Assembly (NCBI RefSeq): GCF_024124905.1
Contig: NZ_JAMXST010000002.1
Span: forward strand, 682,001 to 746,000
DNA from: Cellulosimicrobium cellulans
GTDB lineage: Bacteria; Actinomycetota; Actinomycetes; Actinomycetales; Cellulomonadaceae
Direction of reading: 5' to 3'
DNA length: 64,000 nucleotides
A program made the position numbers and the translations under genes. The notes beneath the pieces are model-generated. The model was not told the origin of the DNA and searched no databases. It saw nothing but the letters and a program-made list of their open reading frames with translations. Shown one piece after another: positions 1 to 13,633 of the stretch (position 1 is the stretch's first letter; each line of letters starts with the position of its first letter).

Positions 1-326
1 CCCAGTCCGCGCTCGCCAACGTCGAGCAGCACGCGGACGCGTCGCGCGTCGCGGTCACGCTGAGCTTCCTGGCCGGTGTCGCGCCGGGGGAGGAGGCCGT
101 CGCCCTCGACGTGGTCGACGACGGGCGCGGCTTCGACGCCGGCGGCGTCCCCGGCCGGTCCGAGCACGGGCCGGGGCCGTCGGGCGGGTTCGGCCTCGTG
201 GCGATGCGTGCGCGGCTCGCCGAGCTGGGTGGCACGCTGTCCGTGGAGTCCGCGCCCGGCGCGGGCACCGCGGTCGCGGCCTGGGTGCCGCTCGGGGCCG
301 CCGAGGACGTCGAGGAGGGGCGATGA
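1..326 (+). CDS. Sensor histidine kinase, C-terminal fragment (5' end outside window)
   Basis: Reading from base 3, the frame is open to the TGA at 324-326. The fragment is the ATP-binding (HATPase_c) end of a two-component sensor kinase. The N-box is seen as ALANVEQHADASRV, followed by the G1 box DDGRGF and the G2-like GGFGLVAMRARL. The protein ends shortly after the G-rich strand. The short N-box-to-end layout and the LuxR-type partner suggest the NarL/DesK class, with a HisKA_3 phosphotransfer domain upstream of the window. The stop overlaps the next start (ATGA at 323-326), so kinase and regulator are translationally coupled. The stimulus cannot be told from this piece. Confidence 0.9.
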   Translation, partial: QSALANVEQHADASRVAVTLSFLAGVAPGEEAVALDVVDDGRGFDAGGVPGRSEHGPGPSGGFGLVAMRARLAELGGTLSVESAPGAGTAVAAWVPLGAAEDVEEGR

Positions 327-964
327 CCGGACCGGCCGTCGTCGACGTCGTGCTCGCGGACGACCACCCGGTCGTGCGCGCGGGGCTGCGCGCCGTGCTC
401 GAGGCCGAGCCGGACGTGCGGGTCGTCGCCGAGGTCGGCTCGGCCGAGGAGCTCCTCGCACGGCTGCGCGGCGGGCTGCGGGCCGACGTCGTGCTGCTCG
501 ACCTGCAGTTCGGGCCCGGCCGGCTCGGAGGGGTCGACGCGGTCCGGGAGATCGTCGCGACCGACGGGCCCGCCGTGCTCGTCGTGACCACCTACGACGC
601 GGACGCCGACATCCTCGCGGCGGTCGAGGCGGGCGCCCGCGGCTACCTGCTCAAGGACGCGCCGACGCACGAGCTCGTCGCCGCCGTGCGCGCCGCCGCG
701 GCGGGCGAGGTCGCGCTCGGACCGGCCGTGCAGCGGCGCCTGCTCGGCCGCCTGCGCAGCCCCGGCACGGCGCTCACCGCGCGCGAGCTCGAGGTGCTCT
801 CGCTCGTCGCCGAGGGGCGCACCAACGACGAGATCGCGCACGAGCTGTTCCTCTCGCGCGCGACCGTCAAGACGCACCTCGTCCACGTCTACGACAAGCT
901 CGGCGCGCCCTCGCGCACCGCGGCGGTCGCCGAGGCCCGACGGCGCGGCCTCCTGCGCGGCTAG
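323..964 (+). CDS. LuxR/NarL-family response regulator
   Basis: 213 residues, the usual length. The receiver domain (about 7-125) has the acidic pair D13-D14, the phosphoacceptor D60 in VVLLDLQ, T90 in VVTTYD and K111 in YLLKD. The C-terminal helix-turn-helix (about 148-210) carries the family signature LTARELEVLSLVAEGRTNDEIA and the recognition helix SRATVKTHLVHVYDKL. Phosphorylation by the kinase encoded just upstream (overlap ATGA) should control DNA binding and transcription. Target genes are unknown. The chosen ATG is the only start consistent with the coupled overlap. Confidence 0.95.
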   Translation: MTGPAVVDVVLADDHPVVRAGLRAVLEAEPDVRVVAEVGSAEELLARLRGGLRADVVLLDLQFGPGRLGGVDAVREIVATDGPAVLVVTTYDADADILAAVEAGARGYLLKDAPTHELVAAVRAAAAGEVALGPAVQRRLLGRLRSPGTALTARELEVLSLVAEGRTNDEIAHELFLSRATVKTHLVHVYDKLGAPSRTAAVAEARRRGLLRG

Positions 965-1203
965 CGGACGCCTGCGGGCGGGGCGTCCGTCGTCGCCCGC
1001 GGGGTGTCACAGGCCGGGGTGCGGCCCCTCCCTCCGGGTGAGCGGCGCCGTCGTGCACGGCGTCCGTCGCGGCCGCGCGATCCCCGGGCCGCAGTCCAGG
1101 GGGCGGTCGCACACGCCCCTGCGCGAGCGCGAGCCGCCCGCGGGGGCGTCCGGTGGCCCGTCGAGCGGGCCGCACGACGACCTCCCCACAGAGAGGCAGA
1201 GCC

Positions 1204-3147
1204 ATGGAGGCTCAGCAGCACGCGGCGACACCCGTCGCCGAGACGGTGGTCGACGACGTCGCCCCCGACGCCGTCGACCAGGCGTCCACCCCGATCGGCC
1301 GGACCGTCCGGAGCGTCGGTCACGGCTCGGCCGTCGCACCCGACGGCCCGACGCCGGACGCGGACGTGGACCCCGCGGAGTCGAACGCCCCGCTCCTGCC
1401 CGCGGCCGAGGCCGCGGTCGCGCGGGACCACGAGCTCCACCGCTACGACTCCACGACCGCGTTCGACTACCTGTTCCCGGAGCTCGCGGAGAGCTTCCCC
1501 GCGTTCCACCTGTCGGTCGGCGACGGCGCGACGGCGGGCACCGTCGAGGCGCTCAAGACGCTCGGGGCGTCCATGGTCGCCCGGCCGGTCGCCCCGCCCG
1601 GGCAGCCGCCGCGCGACCTGAACTCCCACGTGCCGGCGGTGTACACGTACTGGGGCCAGTTCATCGACCACGACATCACGCTCAACACGAACGGCCCGGA
1701 CACGACGTCCGGCCGCGACGGCGACCAGGCGCTCGGCGACGTCGACGCCGTCCCGTTCCAGGTCTTCGCGCCGCGCGTCGTCGTGCGTTCGCTCCACAAC
1801 GGGCGGCACCCCGCGCTCAACCTCGACTCGCTCTACGGGAGCGGCCCCGTGTTCGCGGGGGAGCGCGGCTACCGGACCACCCGCAGCGAGGCGTCCTACG
1901 TCCCCGGGTCCGCCAAGCTCCGGCTCGGACGCATCTCGACCGAGCCGCTCGTGATCCCGGGCGGCCCGTCGTTCGCCGTCGTCGAGCCCGGCGGCGACGC
2001 CCAGCGCGACCTGCCGCGCGACGAGCAGGGCGCACCGCTCGTGCCCGACGGGCGCAACGACGAGAACCTCGTCGTGGCCCAGCTCCACCTCGCCATGATC
2101 CGGTTCCACAACGCCGTCGTGGACTGGGTGGACGACGTCGAGCCGTGGACGCGGCTCACGGGCGGCGAGCGCGGCGTCTTCGAGCGCGCGAGCCAGCTCG
2201 TGCGCTGGCACTACCAGTGGCTCGTGGTCAACGACTACCTGCGCACCCTCACCAAGCCGGGCGTGCTCGACGCGACGCTCCTGCGTGACACGTCGTTCTT
2301 CCGGCCGCGCTACCCGGTCTCGATGCCGCTCGAGTTCGCGGTCGCGGCGTTCCGGTTCGGGCACTCGATGATCCGCGACTCGTACGACTACAACGTGAAC
2401 TTCACGGGGCCGCCGCCCCGGAACGCGAGCCTCGTCCAGCTCTTCCAGTTCACCGGCAACGGCGGGAGCCTGCGCCCCGGCCCCGCGGGCGTCCCCGCGC
2501 TGCCGTCCAACTGGCCGATCGAGTGGGCCCGCTTCGTGGACAAGGGCGACCCCTCGTCGTTCCGGGCCGCCGAGAAGATCGACACGTTCCTGGCGCCGAG
2601 CCTCGGCGATCTCGTCAAGGAGGGGAGCCTGCCGCCCGAGCCACCCGCGCACACGCAGGCCCAGCTCGTCGCCAGCGCGCTGCAGAAGCAGCTCGCGCAG
2701 CGCAACCTGCTGCGCGGCTACATGCTCGCGCTGCCCACGGGCGAGGCCGTCGCCTCGGCGCTCGGCGTCACCCCGCTCACCCCGGCCCAGCTCGAGGACC
2801 GGGCCGGCGACGACGTGAAGCAGGCGCTCGCGGCCCTGCGGGACGGCGACCACGGCGGCACCCCGCTGTGGTACTACGTCCTCAAGGAGGCCGAGCTCCA
2901 GGGCGACGGGAGCTTCCTCGGCGAGGTCGGCAGCCGCGTGCTCGCGGAGACGTTCGTGTACCTGCTGCGGCAGGACGACACGTCGTACGTCCGGGCGAGC
3001 AACCACTGGACCCCGGCGCAGGGCGTGCACTTCGAGGACGGGTCCCTCGTCCTCACGCTGCCGGACCTGCTCCGGTTCGCGGGCGTGCTGCCCGACGCGG
3101 CGGGCCGGTTCCGCGGCGACGGGACGGCCGGGCACGACGGGGCCTGA
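1204..3147 (+). CDS. Animal-type heme peroxidase family protein
   Basis: 647 residues from the ATG at 1204, which has an AGAGGCAGAG purine run just upstream; an in-frame start at 1153 lacks one. The distal-heme signature [10 protein letters not shown] (150-159, distal His156) and the proximal [11 protein letters not shown] with His387 place it in the peroxidase-cyclooxygenase superfamily (An_peroxidase fold), as do [14 protein letters not shown]-like and VNDYL segments. Members oxidise halides or organic substrates with H2O2. No Sec or Tat signal peptide is visible; the first 60 residues are acidic and low-complexity, so it may be cytoplasmic or exported by another route. It stands alone, with a 239-base empty spacer upstream. 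Family assignment is firm, substrate unknown. Confidence 0.85.
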   Translation: MEAQQHAATPVAETVVDDVAPDAVDQASTPIGRTVRSVGHGSAVAPDGPTPDADVDPAESNAPLLPAAEAAVARDHELHRYDSTTAFDYLFPELAESFPAFHLSVGDGATAGTVEALKTLGASMVARPVAPPGQPPRDLNSHVPAVYTYWGQFIDHDITLNTNGPDTTSGRDGDQALGDVDAVPFQVFAPRVVVRSLHNGRHPALNLDSLYGSGPVFAGERGYRTTRSEASYVPGSAKLRLGRISTEPLVIPGGPSFAVVEPGGDAQRDLPRDEQGAPLVPDGRNDENLVVAQLHLAMIRFHNAVVDWVDDVEPWTRLTGGERGVFERASQLVRWHYQWLVVNDYLRTLTKPGVLDATLLRDTSFFRPRYPVSMPLEFAVAAFRFGHSMIRDSYDYNVNFTGPPPRNASLVQLFQFTGNGGSLRPGPAGVPALPSNWPIEWARFVDKGDPSSFRAAEKIDTFLAPSLGDLVKEGSLPPEPPAHTQAQLVASALQKQLAQRNLLRGYMLALPTGEAVASALGVTPLTPAQLEDRAGDDVKQALAALRDGDHGGTPLWYYVLKEAELQGDGSFLGEVGSRVLAETFVYLLRQDDTSYVRASNHWTPAQGVHFEDGSLVLTLPDLLRFAGVLPDAAGRFRGDGTAGHDGA

Positions 3148-3154
3148 AGGCCGA

Positions 3155-3232
3155 GGGCGGTGCGGCCGCGCCGTCGGCGGAGGTGCGTCCGGACGCCGGC
3201 CGCACCGCCCGTCGCCGGCGGTGCGGCCGCGC
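3155..3232 (+). repeat. Three-copy G-rich repeat able to form alternative hairpins
   Basis: A 13-14 base unit GGCGGTGCGGCCG occurs directly at 3156-3168 and 3217-3229, with its exact inverse complement CGGCCGCACCGCC at 3197-3209. The middle copy can pair with either flank: a 14-bp stem with a 28-base loop (3155-3210), or a 13-bp stem with a 7-base loop (3197-3229). It lies 8 bases after the peroxidase stop and just before the probable rpsO promoter, so the likeliest role is a factor-independent terminator isolating rpsO. Confidence 0.6.
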
Positions 3233-3237
3233 GCTGG

Positions 3238-3243
3238 TACGAT
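3238..3243 (+). promoter_or_regulatory. Candidate -10 element of rpsO
   Basis: TACGAT preceded by TGG resembles an extended -10 and sits 85 bases before the rpsO start, immediately after the upstream hairpin. No clear -35 hexamer is visible. Confidence 0.35.
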
Positions 3244-3328
3244 GGATGCGCCGTCTGACCGGCCGCGGATCCAGAGAGCCCGGGAGAACCGTCCCCGGCG
3301 CACCGCGCAACGAACCCGAAGGAGAACC

Positions 3329-3598
3329 GTGCCGCTCGACACTGCCACGAAGCAGCGCATCATGACCGAGTACGCGACGAGCGAGGGCGACACCGGTTCG
3401 CCCGAGGTCCAGGTCGCGCTCCTCACGCAGCGCATCAAGGACCTCACCGAGCACCTCAAGGAGCACAAGCACGACCACCACAGCCGTCGTGGTCTGCTCC
3501 TCCTCGTCGGCCAGCGCCGTCGCCTGCTCGGCTACCTGCAGAAGGTCGACATCAACCGCTACCGCAGCCTCATCGAGCGCCTCGGTCTGCGTCGCTGA
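3329..3598 (+). CDS. rpsO: 30S ribosomal protein S15
   Basis: 89 residues, exactly the family length, starting at GTG 3329 with the Shine-Dalgarno AAGGAGAA eight bases upstream. The full S15 pattern is present: [36 protein letters not shown] and the C-terminal [13 protein letters not shown]15 is a primary 16S rRNA binder that nucleates assembly of the 30S platform. It precedes pnp, as in most bacteria, but a strong hairpin at 3611 separates them, so read-through into pnp is probably partial. Confidence 0.98.
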   Translation: MPLDTATKQRIMTEYATSEGDTGSPEVQVALLTQRIKDLTEHLKEHKHDHHSRRGLLLLVGQRRRLLGYLQKVDINRYRSLIERLGLRR

Positions 3599-3610
3599 CA
3601 CGACACCGCC

Positions 3611-3636
3611 AGCCCGGTCCCTGCGGGGACCGGGCT
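3611..3636 (+). terminator. Hairpin terminator after rpsO
   Basis: AGCCCGGTCCC (3611-3621) pairs perfectly with 3626-3636 around a TGCG loop: an 11-bp stem, 12 bases past the rpsO stop, followed by GGTCTGGTGT. There is no real U-run, as is usual for GC-rich genomes. Confidence 0.8.
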
Positions 3637-3912
3637 GGTCTGGTGTGATGTACCCGTCACACCCCGGCTGAGCACCACCCAGCCGCACACCACCCACCGC
3701 GCCGCCGGCCTCTCGTTCGGTCCTCGGTAGTGGCTCACGGACCCCCGCGGTCTCGTCCCCGGACGCGATCGTGCGGGAACCGCCGTGGACCTCGATCGAA
3801 GACCGCCGAGCGTCGAGTGCGACCGGAGCCCCCGCGCCACGCGCGCCGGGGCGCGGACCGGAACCCTCGACAGGGGCTACCCGGGCGGCGCTTCGAGAAA
3901 GGGAGGGCACCC
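3637..3912 (+). other. pnp upstream region / leader, no gene
   Basis: No convincing reading frame lies between the rpsO terminator and pnp. The stretch holds GC-rich inverted repeats, for example around 3737-3786 (CACGG...CCGTG) and 3828-3850. A pnp promoter must lie here if the upstream hairpin terminates, but I see no clear -35/-10 pair. Long structured pnp leaders serve autoregulation in other bacteria; whether that holds here is inference. Confidence 0.4.
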
Positions 3913-6138
<2,226 letters not shown>

Positions 6139-6139
6139 C

Positions 6140-8983
<2,844 letters not shown>

Positions 8984-9024
8984 CCGAGGCGGTCCACCCG
9001 GCGTGGGCGGACCACGTCGGCAGG

Positions 9025-9483
9025 TCAGAGGCTCGTCCAGCAGTAGAGGCGGTGGCCCGCGTCGTCCGCCTGGACGCACAGGGTCGCGAGCCGGTGCAGG
9101 GCACCGGCCAGGTCGGCGGGGTCGGAGCCTTCCAGCTCCTCGGTGGCGGCCCAGCGCACGGCGACGGCGTCGAGGTCGGTCGGTGTCGCCGCGGCGAGCG
9201 CCGTGACGAGCTCCGCGGTGACCGCGACGACCCACGGACCCTCGTCGCCCGCGCTCGCGACGAGCTCCCCGTGCCGGGGGTCGCTCTTCGCCTCGGCGTA
9301 CGGGCGGTCCGTGAGGAGGCCCGCGAGCGTGCCCAGCACGACGAACGGGTCGATCCCCTTGAGCTCGACCGTGGGGAACACCGGCTGGTTCGTCAGCGGG
9401 TCGGGGCTGCTCGGGCCCGTCCGTGCCGCGCGACCGGCCTGCACGTCGTCGGGTGCGGAGAAGTAGTCGGTGAGGATGCCCAT
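9025..9483 (-). CDS. Hypothetical protein
   Basis: 152 residues, ATG at 9481-9483. The N-terminus MGILTDYFSAPDD is followed by a hydrophilic region and an alpha-helical C-terminal half ending in RLYCWTSL. There is no signal peptide, membrane helix or catalytic motif that I can name. Codon use matches its neighbours. It probably has its own transcript: the flanking genes are a convergent membrane protein and a separately started GNAT gene. A GAGGAT hexamer eight bases before the ATG is a weak -10 candidate. Confidence 0.75.
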   Translation of the reverse strand: MGILTDYFSAPDDVQAGRAARTGPSSPDPLTNQPVFPTVELKGIDPFVVLGTLAGLLTDRPYAEAKSDPRHGELVASAGDEGPWVVAVTAELVTALAAATPTDLDAVAVRWAATEELEGSDPADLAGALHRLATLCVQADDAGHRLYCWTSL

Positions 9484-9563
9484 GGCGGTCGATCCTCGCA
9501 GGTCACCCGCGCGAACGGGTCACGACGGTGTCACGGCTGCGTGACGAACGGTCGCACGAGCCC

Positions 9564-10073
9564 TCAGATCTCGGCGGCCCACCGGCGTTCCACGACGTCG
9601 CGCACCCCGGTGGCGAGCGTCCGGGTCCGCCCGTCGGGCCCGAGCCCGGCGCCGGCGAGGAACGTCTCGCGCGCGGTGTCGCCGTCGAGCACCCACGTGA
9701 CGACCTCCTCCGCGCCGTCGCGGCGCAGCCGGTCGACCGCGGCGGCGAGCAGGCGCGACCCGTGCCCGCCGCGCTGGTGCCGCGGCTCGACCTCGAGCGC
9801 GAGGACCTGCCCGGGCGCCACGGCGGCGAACCCGACGACGTCGGCGCCGACGCACGCGACGAGCACGCCGAACCCCGGCCCGGGAGGGGAGGAGATGGCG
9901 GCAGCCCACTGCTCGCGCATCCGCACGGTGTCGAGGGCGTCGAGCACGTCTTCGCCGAGGACCTCCTCGTGCGACGAGCGCCACGCGCCCACCTGGATCG
10001 CGGTCATCGCGACGTCGTCTCCGGGCACGGCGGGGCGGACGGAGACGTCGGCGGTCTCGCGGAAGAGGCTCAC
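9564..10073 (-). CDS. GNAT-family N-acetyltransferase
   Basis: 169 residues, GTG start (complement of 10071-10073). The acetyl-CoA pyrophosphate loop is HQRGGHGSRLLAAAVD, following the beta-4 strand VLALEVEPRH. The N-terminal SVRPAVPGDDVAMTAIQVGAWRSSH and the final strand are typical of the fold. It transfers an acetyl group to an unidentified amine. The start is supported by a TAGGGT hexamer exactly six bases upstream, predicting a leaderless message. Confidence 0.9.
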   Translation of the reverse strand: MSLFRETADVSVRPAVPGDDVAMTAIQVGAWRSSHEEVLGEDVLDALDTVRMREQWAAAISSPPGPGFGVLVACVGADVVGFAAVAPGQVLALEVEPRHQRGGHGSRLLAAAVDRLRRDGAEEVVTWVLDGDTARETFLAGAGLGPDGRTRTLATGVRDVVERRWAAEI

Positions 10074-10079
10074 GGGTTC

Positions 10080-10085
10080 ACCCTA
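10080..10085 (-). promoter_or_regulatory. Leaderless-type -10 of the GNAT gene
   Basis: On the minus strand TAGGGT is followed by exactly six bases and then the GTG start at 10073. Confidence 0.6.
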
Positions 10086-10115
10086 CGAGACGTGGGCCAC
10101 GCCTCGGGCCGGCGG

Positions 10116-10436
10116 TCAGCCCCAGCCCAGGGCGCGCAGGCCGGCGGCCGTGGCCGCCGCCAGGACCACGACGACGATGAACGGCGCGCGCAGCGCGAGC
10201 GCGACGGCCGCGACGCCGAGCGCGGGCAGGCGCGCGTCGACGACCAGGGCCTGGCCGTCGCCGACCGTCTGGACCGCGACGAGCGCGGCGAGGAGCGCGG
10301 CGGTCACGAGCGCGGCCGTGCGCGCGACGCGCTCGTCGGCGAGCCAGTGCTCGGGCACGAGGTGCCCGGCGAGCTTGAGCGCGAAGCACAGCGCCGACGC
10401 GGCCAGCACGACGACCCACACGGTCGCTGACGTCAT
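10116..10436 (-). CDS. azlD: Branched-chain amino acid exporter small subunit, AzlD family
   Basis: 106 residues and four hydrophobic helices, the normal AzlD/BrnE size. The AzlD pattern of ALCFALKLAGHLVPE near the N-terminus and alternating Ala/Val helices is clear. It overlaps azlC by four bases (ATGA), so the two subunits are made together. The AzlCD (BrnFE) pair exports branched-chain amino acids or methionine in relatives; here substrate is inferred. It is the last gene of a three-gene minus-strand operon. Confidence 0.88.
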   Translation of the reverse strand: MTSATVWVVVLAASALCFALKLAGHLVPEHWLADERVARTAALVTAALLAALVAVQTVGDGQALVVDARLPALGVAAVALALRAPFIVVVVLAAATAAGLRALGWG

Positions 10437-11248
10437 GAGGTCTCCTTCTCGTCCGTGGACGACGAGGGTGGCGCGCCCGCGGCGCGGCGTCGCCGTCGCG
10501 CGTCCACCTGCCCGATGACGATCGCGACGACGGCCGCGGCGAGCACCGGCACGCCGCCCGGCGCGACCGGGACGAGCAGGACCGCGACGAGGACGGCCGC
10601 CGCCGCGGTGAGCTGCATCGCCCGCGCTGCGAGCCGGGGCCACAGGAGGGCCAGGAACGCGGCCGCCGCGGCGGCGTCGAGCCCCCACGCGCGCGGGTCG
10701 CCGAGCGCGTCGCCCGCGAGCGCGCCGACGAGCGTCATGGCGTTCCACAGCACGAAGATCCCGACGCCGGTCCACCAGAACCCCGCCCGGACGGCGCGGC
10801 GGGACCGCTGCGCCGTCGCGACCGCCGTCGACTCGTCGATGGTGAACTGCGCCGCGACGACCTTGTGCCACGACCGCAGCGCGAGCAGCGGGCCGAGCTG
10901 CGCCCCGTACAGCGCGTTGCGGACCCCGAGGAAGCCCGCGGTGGCGATCGCAGCCGTCGGCGCGCCGCCCGCGCCGACCACGCCGATGAGCGCGAACTGC
11001 GAGCCGCCCGAGAACATGAGCAGGCTCAGCGCCATGGTCTGCGCCACGTCGAGGCCCGCGACCACGGACAGCGCCCCGAACGAGATCCCGTACAGCCCCG
11101 TCGCGACGGAGACCGAGACGGCCTGGCGGACCGCGGCGCGGACCTCGTCCTCGACGGCGTGCTCGACGGCGCCCGTCACCTCGGCGTCGAGCGACGCGGG
11201 GGCGTCCGGCTCGGCGCCTGGGCGCGGGGCGTCGTCGGGCCGGCTCAT
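10433..11248 (-). CDS. azlC: Branched-chain amino acid exporter large subunit, AzlC family
   Basis: 271 residues from ATG 11248. A charged N-terminus of about 45 residues precedes the AzlC core: [52 protein letters not shown] and the [12 protein letters not shown] segment are hallmarks of the family. About seven to eight membrane helices are expected. It partners the AzlD protein encoded downstream. Both ends overlap neighbours by ATGA junctions, so yqhA, azlC and azlD form one coupled operon. Confidence 0.9.
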   Translation of the reverse strand: MSRPDDAPRPGAEPDAPASLDAEVTGAVEHAVEDEVRAAVRQAVSVSVATGLYGISFGALSVVAGLDVAQTMALSLLMFSGGSQFALIGVVGAGGAPTAAIATAGFLGVRNALYGAQLGPLLALRSWHKVVAAQFTIDESTAVATAQRSRRAVRAGFWWTGVGIFVLWNAMTLVGALAGDALGDPRAWGLDAAAAAAFLALLWPRLAARAMQLTAAAAVLVAVLLVPVAPGGVPVLAAAVVAIVIGQVDARRRRRAAGAPPSSSTDEKETS

Positions 11249-11904
11249 GCGTGCGGGTCGGCCGGGCCCTCGCCCGCCGCGGCGGCGTTGGCCGCGCGCT
11301 GGTGCGCGGTGAGGGACATGCGGTCGATCGCCGCGAGCGCGAGTGCCGAGACGACGAACGCGAGGTGGATGATCGTCTGCCACAGCATGGTCTCGGACGT
11401 GATGCGGTTGCTCGACGACTCGATGAACGTGCGCAGCAGGTGGATCGACGAGATGCCGATGATCGACATCGCGAGCTTGGTCTTGAGCACGTTCGCGTTG
11501 ACGTGGCTCAGCCACTCCGGCTGGTCGGGGTGGTTGTCGAGGCGGATGCGCGACACGAACGTCTCGTAGCCGCCGACGATGACCATGATGAGCAGGTTGG
11601 AGATCATGACGACGTCGACGAGGCCGAGGACGGCCAGCATGATCTCCTCGGCGCCGTAGGTGTGCGTCTCGAGCTGGTGCGTGTCCGCGTTCATGACCGA
11701 CACCTCGCCGGTGAAGCCGCCGACGATGAGGTGCCACAGCTCCTTGAGGAACTGCCAGACGTAGACCACCTGGGCCACGATGAGGCCGAAGTAGAGCGGT
11801 GCCTGGAGCCAGCGGGACGCGAAGATCATGTACCCGACGGTCGTGACGCGGGCGCTGGGCGAGGGGACGTTCGGGCTGACGGTCGACGCGGGCGACGAGG
11901 GCAC
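11245..11904 (-). CDS. YqhA / UPF0114 family membrane protein
   Basis: 219 residues, GTG start at 11904. Four membrane helices are seen (about 32-52, 86-108, 134-155 and 165-187). The UPF0114 signature is clear: [36 protein letters not shown] and the C-terminal [17 protein letters not shown]. Family function is unknown; an ion-channel-like role has been suggested for homologues. The first gene of the operon with azlC-azlD, its stop overlaps the azlC start. An internal ATG at residue 26 is a possible but less likely start. Confidence 0.88.
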   Translation of the reverse strand: MPSSPASTVSPNVPSPSARVTTVGYMIFASRWLQAPLYFGLIVAQVVYVWQFLKELWHLIVGGFTGEVSVMNADTHQLETHTYGAEEIMLAVLGLVDVVMISNLLIMVIVGGYETFVSRIRLDNHPDQPEWLSHVNANVLKTKLAMSIIGISSIHLLRTFIESSSNRITSETMLWQTIIHLAFVVSALALAAIDRMSLTAHQRAANAAAAGEGPADPHA

Positions 11905-11943
11905 GGGCGTGGGCTCTCCGGGAGTCGGTGGCAGGGGAGCGTC

Positions 11944-11949
11944 AGGCTA
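11944..11949 (-). promoter_or_regulatory. Candidate -10 of the yqhA-azlCD operon
   Basis: Minus-strand TAGCCT lies about 39 bases before the GTG start. The -35 is weak. A leadered transcript of about 33 bases is predicted. Confidence 0.35.
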
Positions 11950-12034
11950 CCAACGTGCGGCGTCGGCACGTCGTCGGTCACCACGGTGCCGGACGCGCCC
12001 GCCGGCCCCGCGGGCGTCGTGTCGACGTCCCGCG

Positions 12035-13519
12035 TCAGAGCGCGACGTACACGGTCTCGAGGTACTCCTCGAGACCCGCCTCCCCGCCCTCGCGGCCGAG
12101 GCCCGACTGCTTCAGCCCGCCGAACGGCGCGCTCGCGTCCGACACCATCCCGCGGTTGATGCCGATCATCCCGGCCTCGACCTCCTCGGACACCCGCACG
12201 GCGCGGTCGAGCGAGGTGGTGTACGCGTAGGCGGCGAGGCCGTACTCGGTCGCGTTCGCGAGCGCGAGGCCCTCGTCGTCGTCGCCGAACGCGACGACCG
12301 GCGCCACCGGCCCGAAGATCTCCTCGGTGACGACGCGCGCGTCCGGGTCGACGCCGGACAGCACGGTCGGCGCGTAGAAGTATCCCGTGGACCGCGGCCG
12401 GTCGGCACCCGTGAGGACCTGCGCGCCGCCGTCGGACGCGGCGTCGACGAGCTCGGCGACCTTGTCCACCGCCTTCGCCTCGATGAGCGGGCCGACCTGC
12501 GTCCCGTCCTGCGCGCCCGGGCCGACCCGCAGGTCCTCGAACGCGGTGGCGAGCCGCTGCGCGAACTCGCGCGCGACGGCGTCGTGCACGAGGAAGCGGT
12601 TGGCCGCGACGCACGACTGGCCCGCGTTGCGCAGCTTCGCGACGAGCGCGCCCTCGACCGCGGCGTCGAGGTCCGCGTCGGCGAACACGAGGAACGGCGC
12701 GTTGCCGCCGAGCTCCATCGAGGTGCGCAGCACCTGGGGCGCGGCCTTCTCCAGGAGCGTGCGCCCCACGGCCGTCGAGCCCGTGAACGACAGCTTGCGC
12801 AGGCGCTCGTCGGCGAGGAGGGGCTCGGTGACGTCCGCGGCGCGCGACGACGGGACGACGTTGACGACGCCGGTCGGCAGACCGCGGTCCGCGAGCTCGG
12901 AGCGGATGACCTCGGCCACGAGCGCCGTCGTCAGCGGCGTGAGCCGCGCGGGCTTGATCACGACGGTGCAGCCCGCGGCGAGCGCCGGCCCGATCTTGCG
13001 CGTCGCCATCGCGATGGGGAAGTTCCACGGCGTGACGAGCAGCGCCGGGCCCACGGGGCGACGGAAGACGAGCTGCCGGTTGCCGCCCGCGGGTGCGGTG
13101 CGGGCGAGCCCGTCGGCGCGCACCGCCTGCTCCGCGTACCAGCGCAGGAAGTCGGCGCCGTAGAGCACCTCGGCGCGCGCCTCGGCGAGCGGCTTGCCGC
13201 ACTCGGCCGTGATGAGCGCGGCGACGTCGTCGGCGCGCGCGACGACCCGGTCGTAGACCCCGCGCAGGACCTCGCCGCGCTCCCGCGGGGGCGTCGCGCG
13301 CCACGCGGGCGCCGCCCGGTGCGCGGCGTCGAGCGCGCGGAGCGCGTCGGCGGGGCTCGCGTCGGCGACGTCGAAGAGGGACTCCTCCGTGGCCGGGTCC
13401 TCGACCTCGAACGTCCGGCCCCCCTCCGCCGGGCCCCAGTGCCCGTCGACGAGCAGCCCCGTGGGCACGTGCGCGACGAGCGCGGGGGAGAGGTTCGACG
13501 TCGAGGCGGGGCGGGACAT
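12035..13519 (-). CDS. gabD: NAD(P)-dependent aldehyde dehydrogenase, succinate-semialdehyde dehydrogenase type
   Basis: 494 residues from ATG 13519. All ALDH landmarks are present: TPWNFP (Asn167), cofactor loop FTGSTAVGR, catalytic Glu269 in SMELGGNAPF and nucleophile Cys303 in NAGQSCVAANRF, plus EEIFGPVAPV near the C-terminus. The NAGQSC/ANRF spacing and the PAVGG-like substrate segment best fit succinate-semialdehyde dehydrogenase (GabD), which makes succinate from the GABA-derived aldehyde. No GABA transaminase is nearby, so the exact aldehyde is inferred. It is divergent from dapA. Confidence 0.85.
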   Translation of the reverse strand: MSRPASTSNLSPALVAHVPTGLLVDGHWGPAEGGRTFEVEDPATEESLFDVADASPADALRALDAAHRAAPAWRATPPRERGEVLRGVYDRVVARADDVAALITAECGKPLAEARAEVLYGADFLRWYAEQAVRADGLARTAPAGGNRQLVFRRPVGPALLVTPWNFPIAMATRKIGPALAAGCTVVIKPARLTPLTTALVAEVIRSELADRGLPTGVVNVVPSSRAADVTEPLLADERLRKLSFTGSTAVGRTLLEKAAPQVLRTSMELGGNAPFLVFADADLDAAVEGALVAKLRNAGQSCVAANRFLVHDAVAREFAQRLATAFEDLRVGPGAQDGTQVGPLIEAKAVDKVAELVDAASDGGAQVLTGADRPRSTGYFYAPTVLSGVDPDARVVTEEIFGPVAPVVAFGDDDEGLALANATEYGLAAYAYTTSLDRAVRVSEEVEAGMIGINRGMVSDASAPFGGLKQSGLGREGGEAGLEEYLETVYVAL

Positions 13520-13525
13520 GCTCCG

Positions 13526-13531
13526 AGTATC
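13526..13531 (-). promoter_or_regulatory. Leaderless-type -10 of the aldehyde dehydrogenase gene
   Basis: Minus-strand GATACT ends six bases before the ATG at 13519. The first base departs from TAnnnT. Confidence 0.45.
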
Positions 13532-13621
13532 GCCCTCGGGGTCGCGGGGCCGCACCCGGGCGGCGGTCGCGCGGGGCGGTCCCGCGCCTGGACGGGCGCG
13601 GTGCGGGGACCCGCCGCACGG

Positions 13622-13627
13622 TAGTTT
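13622..13627 (+). promoter_or_regulatory. Leaderless-type -10 of dapA
   Basis: TAGTTT is followed by exactly six bases and ATG 13634. An in-frame GTG at 13628 abuts the hexamer and would not be transcribed. Confidence 0.6.
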
Positions 13628-13633
13628 GTGCAC

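Noticed and set aside
961-3468. Long minus-strand frame opposite the peroxidase gene
   Set aside because: Low-complexity translation, no family motif, and the plus strand carries a clear heme peroxidase.
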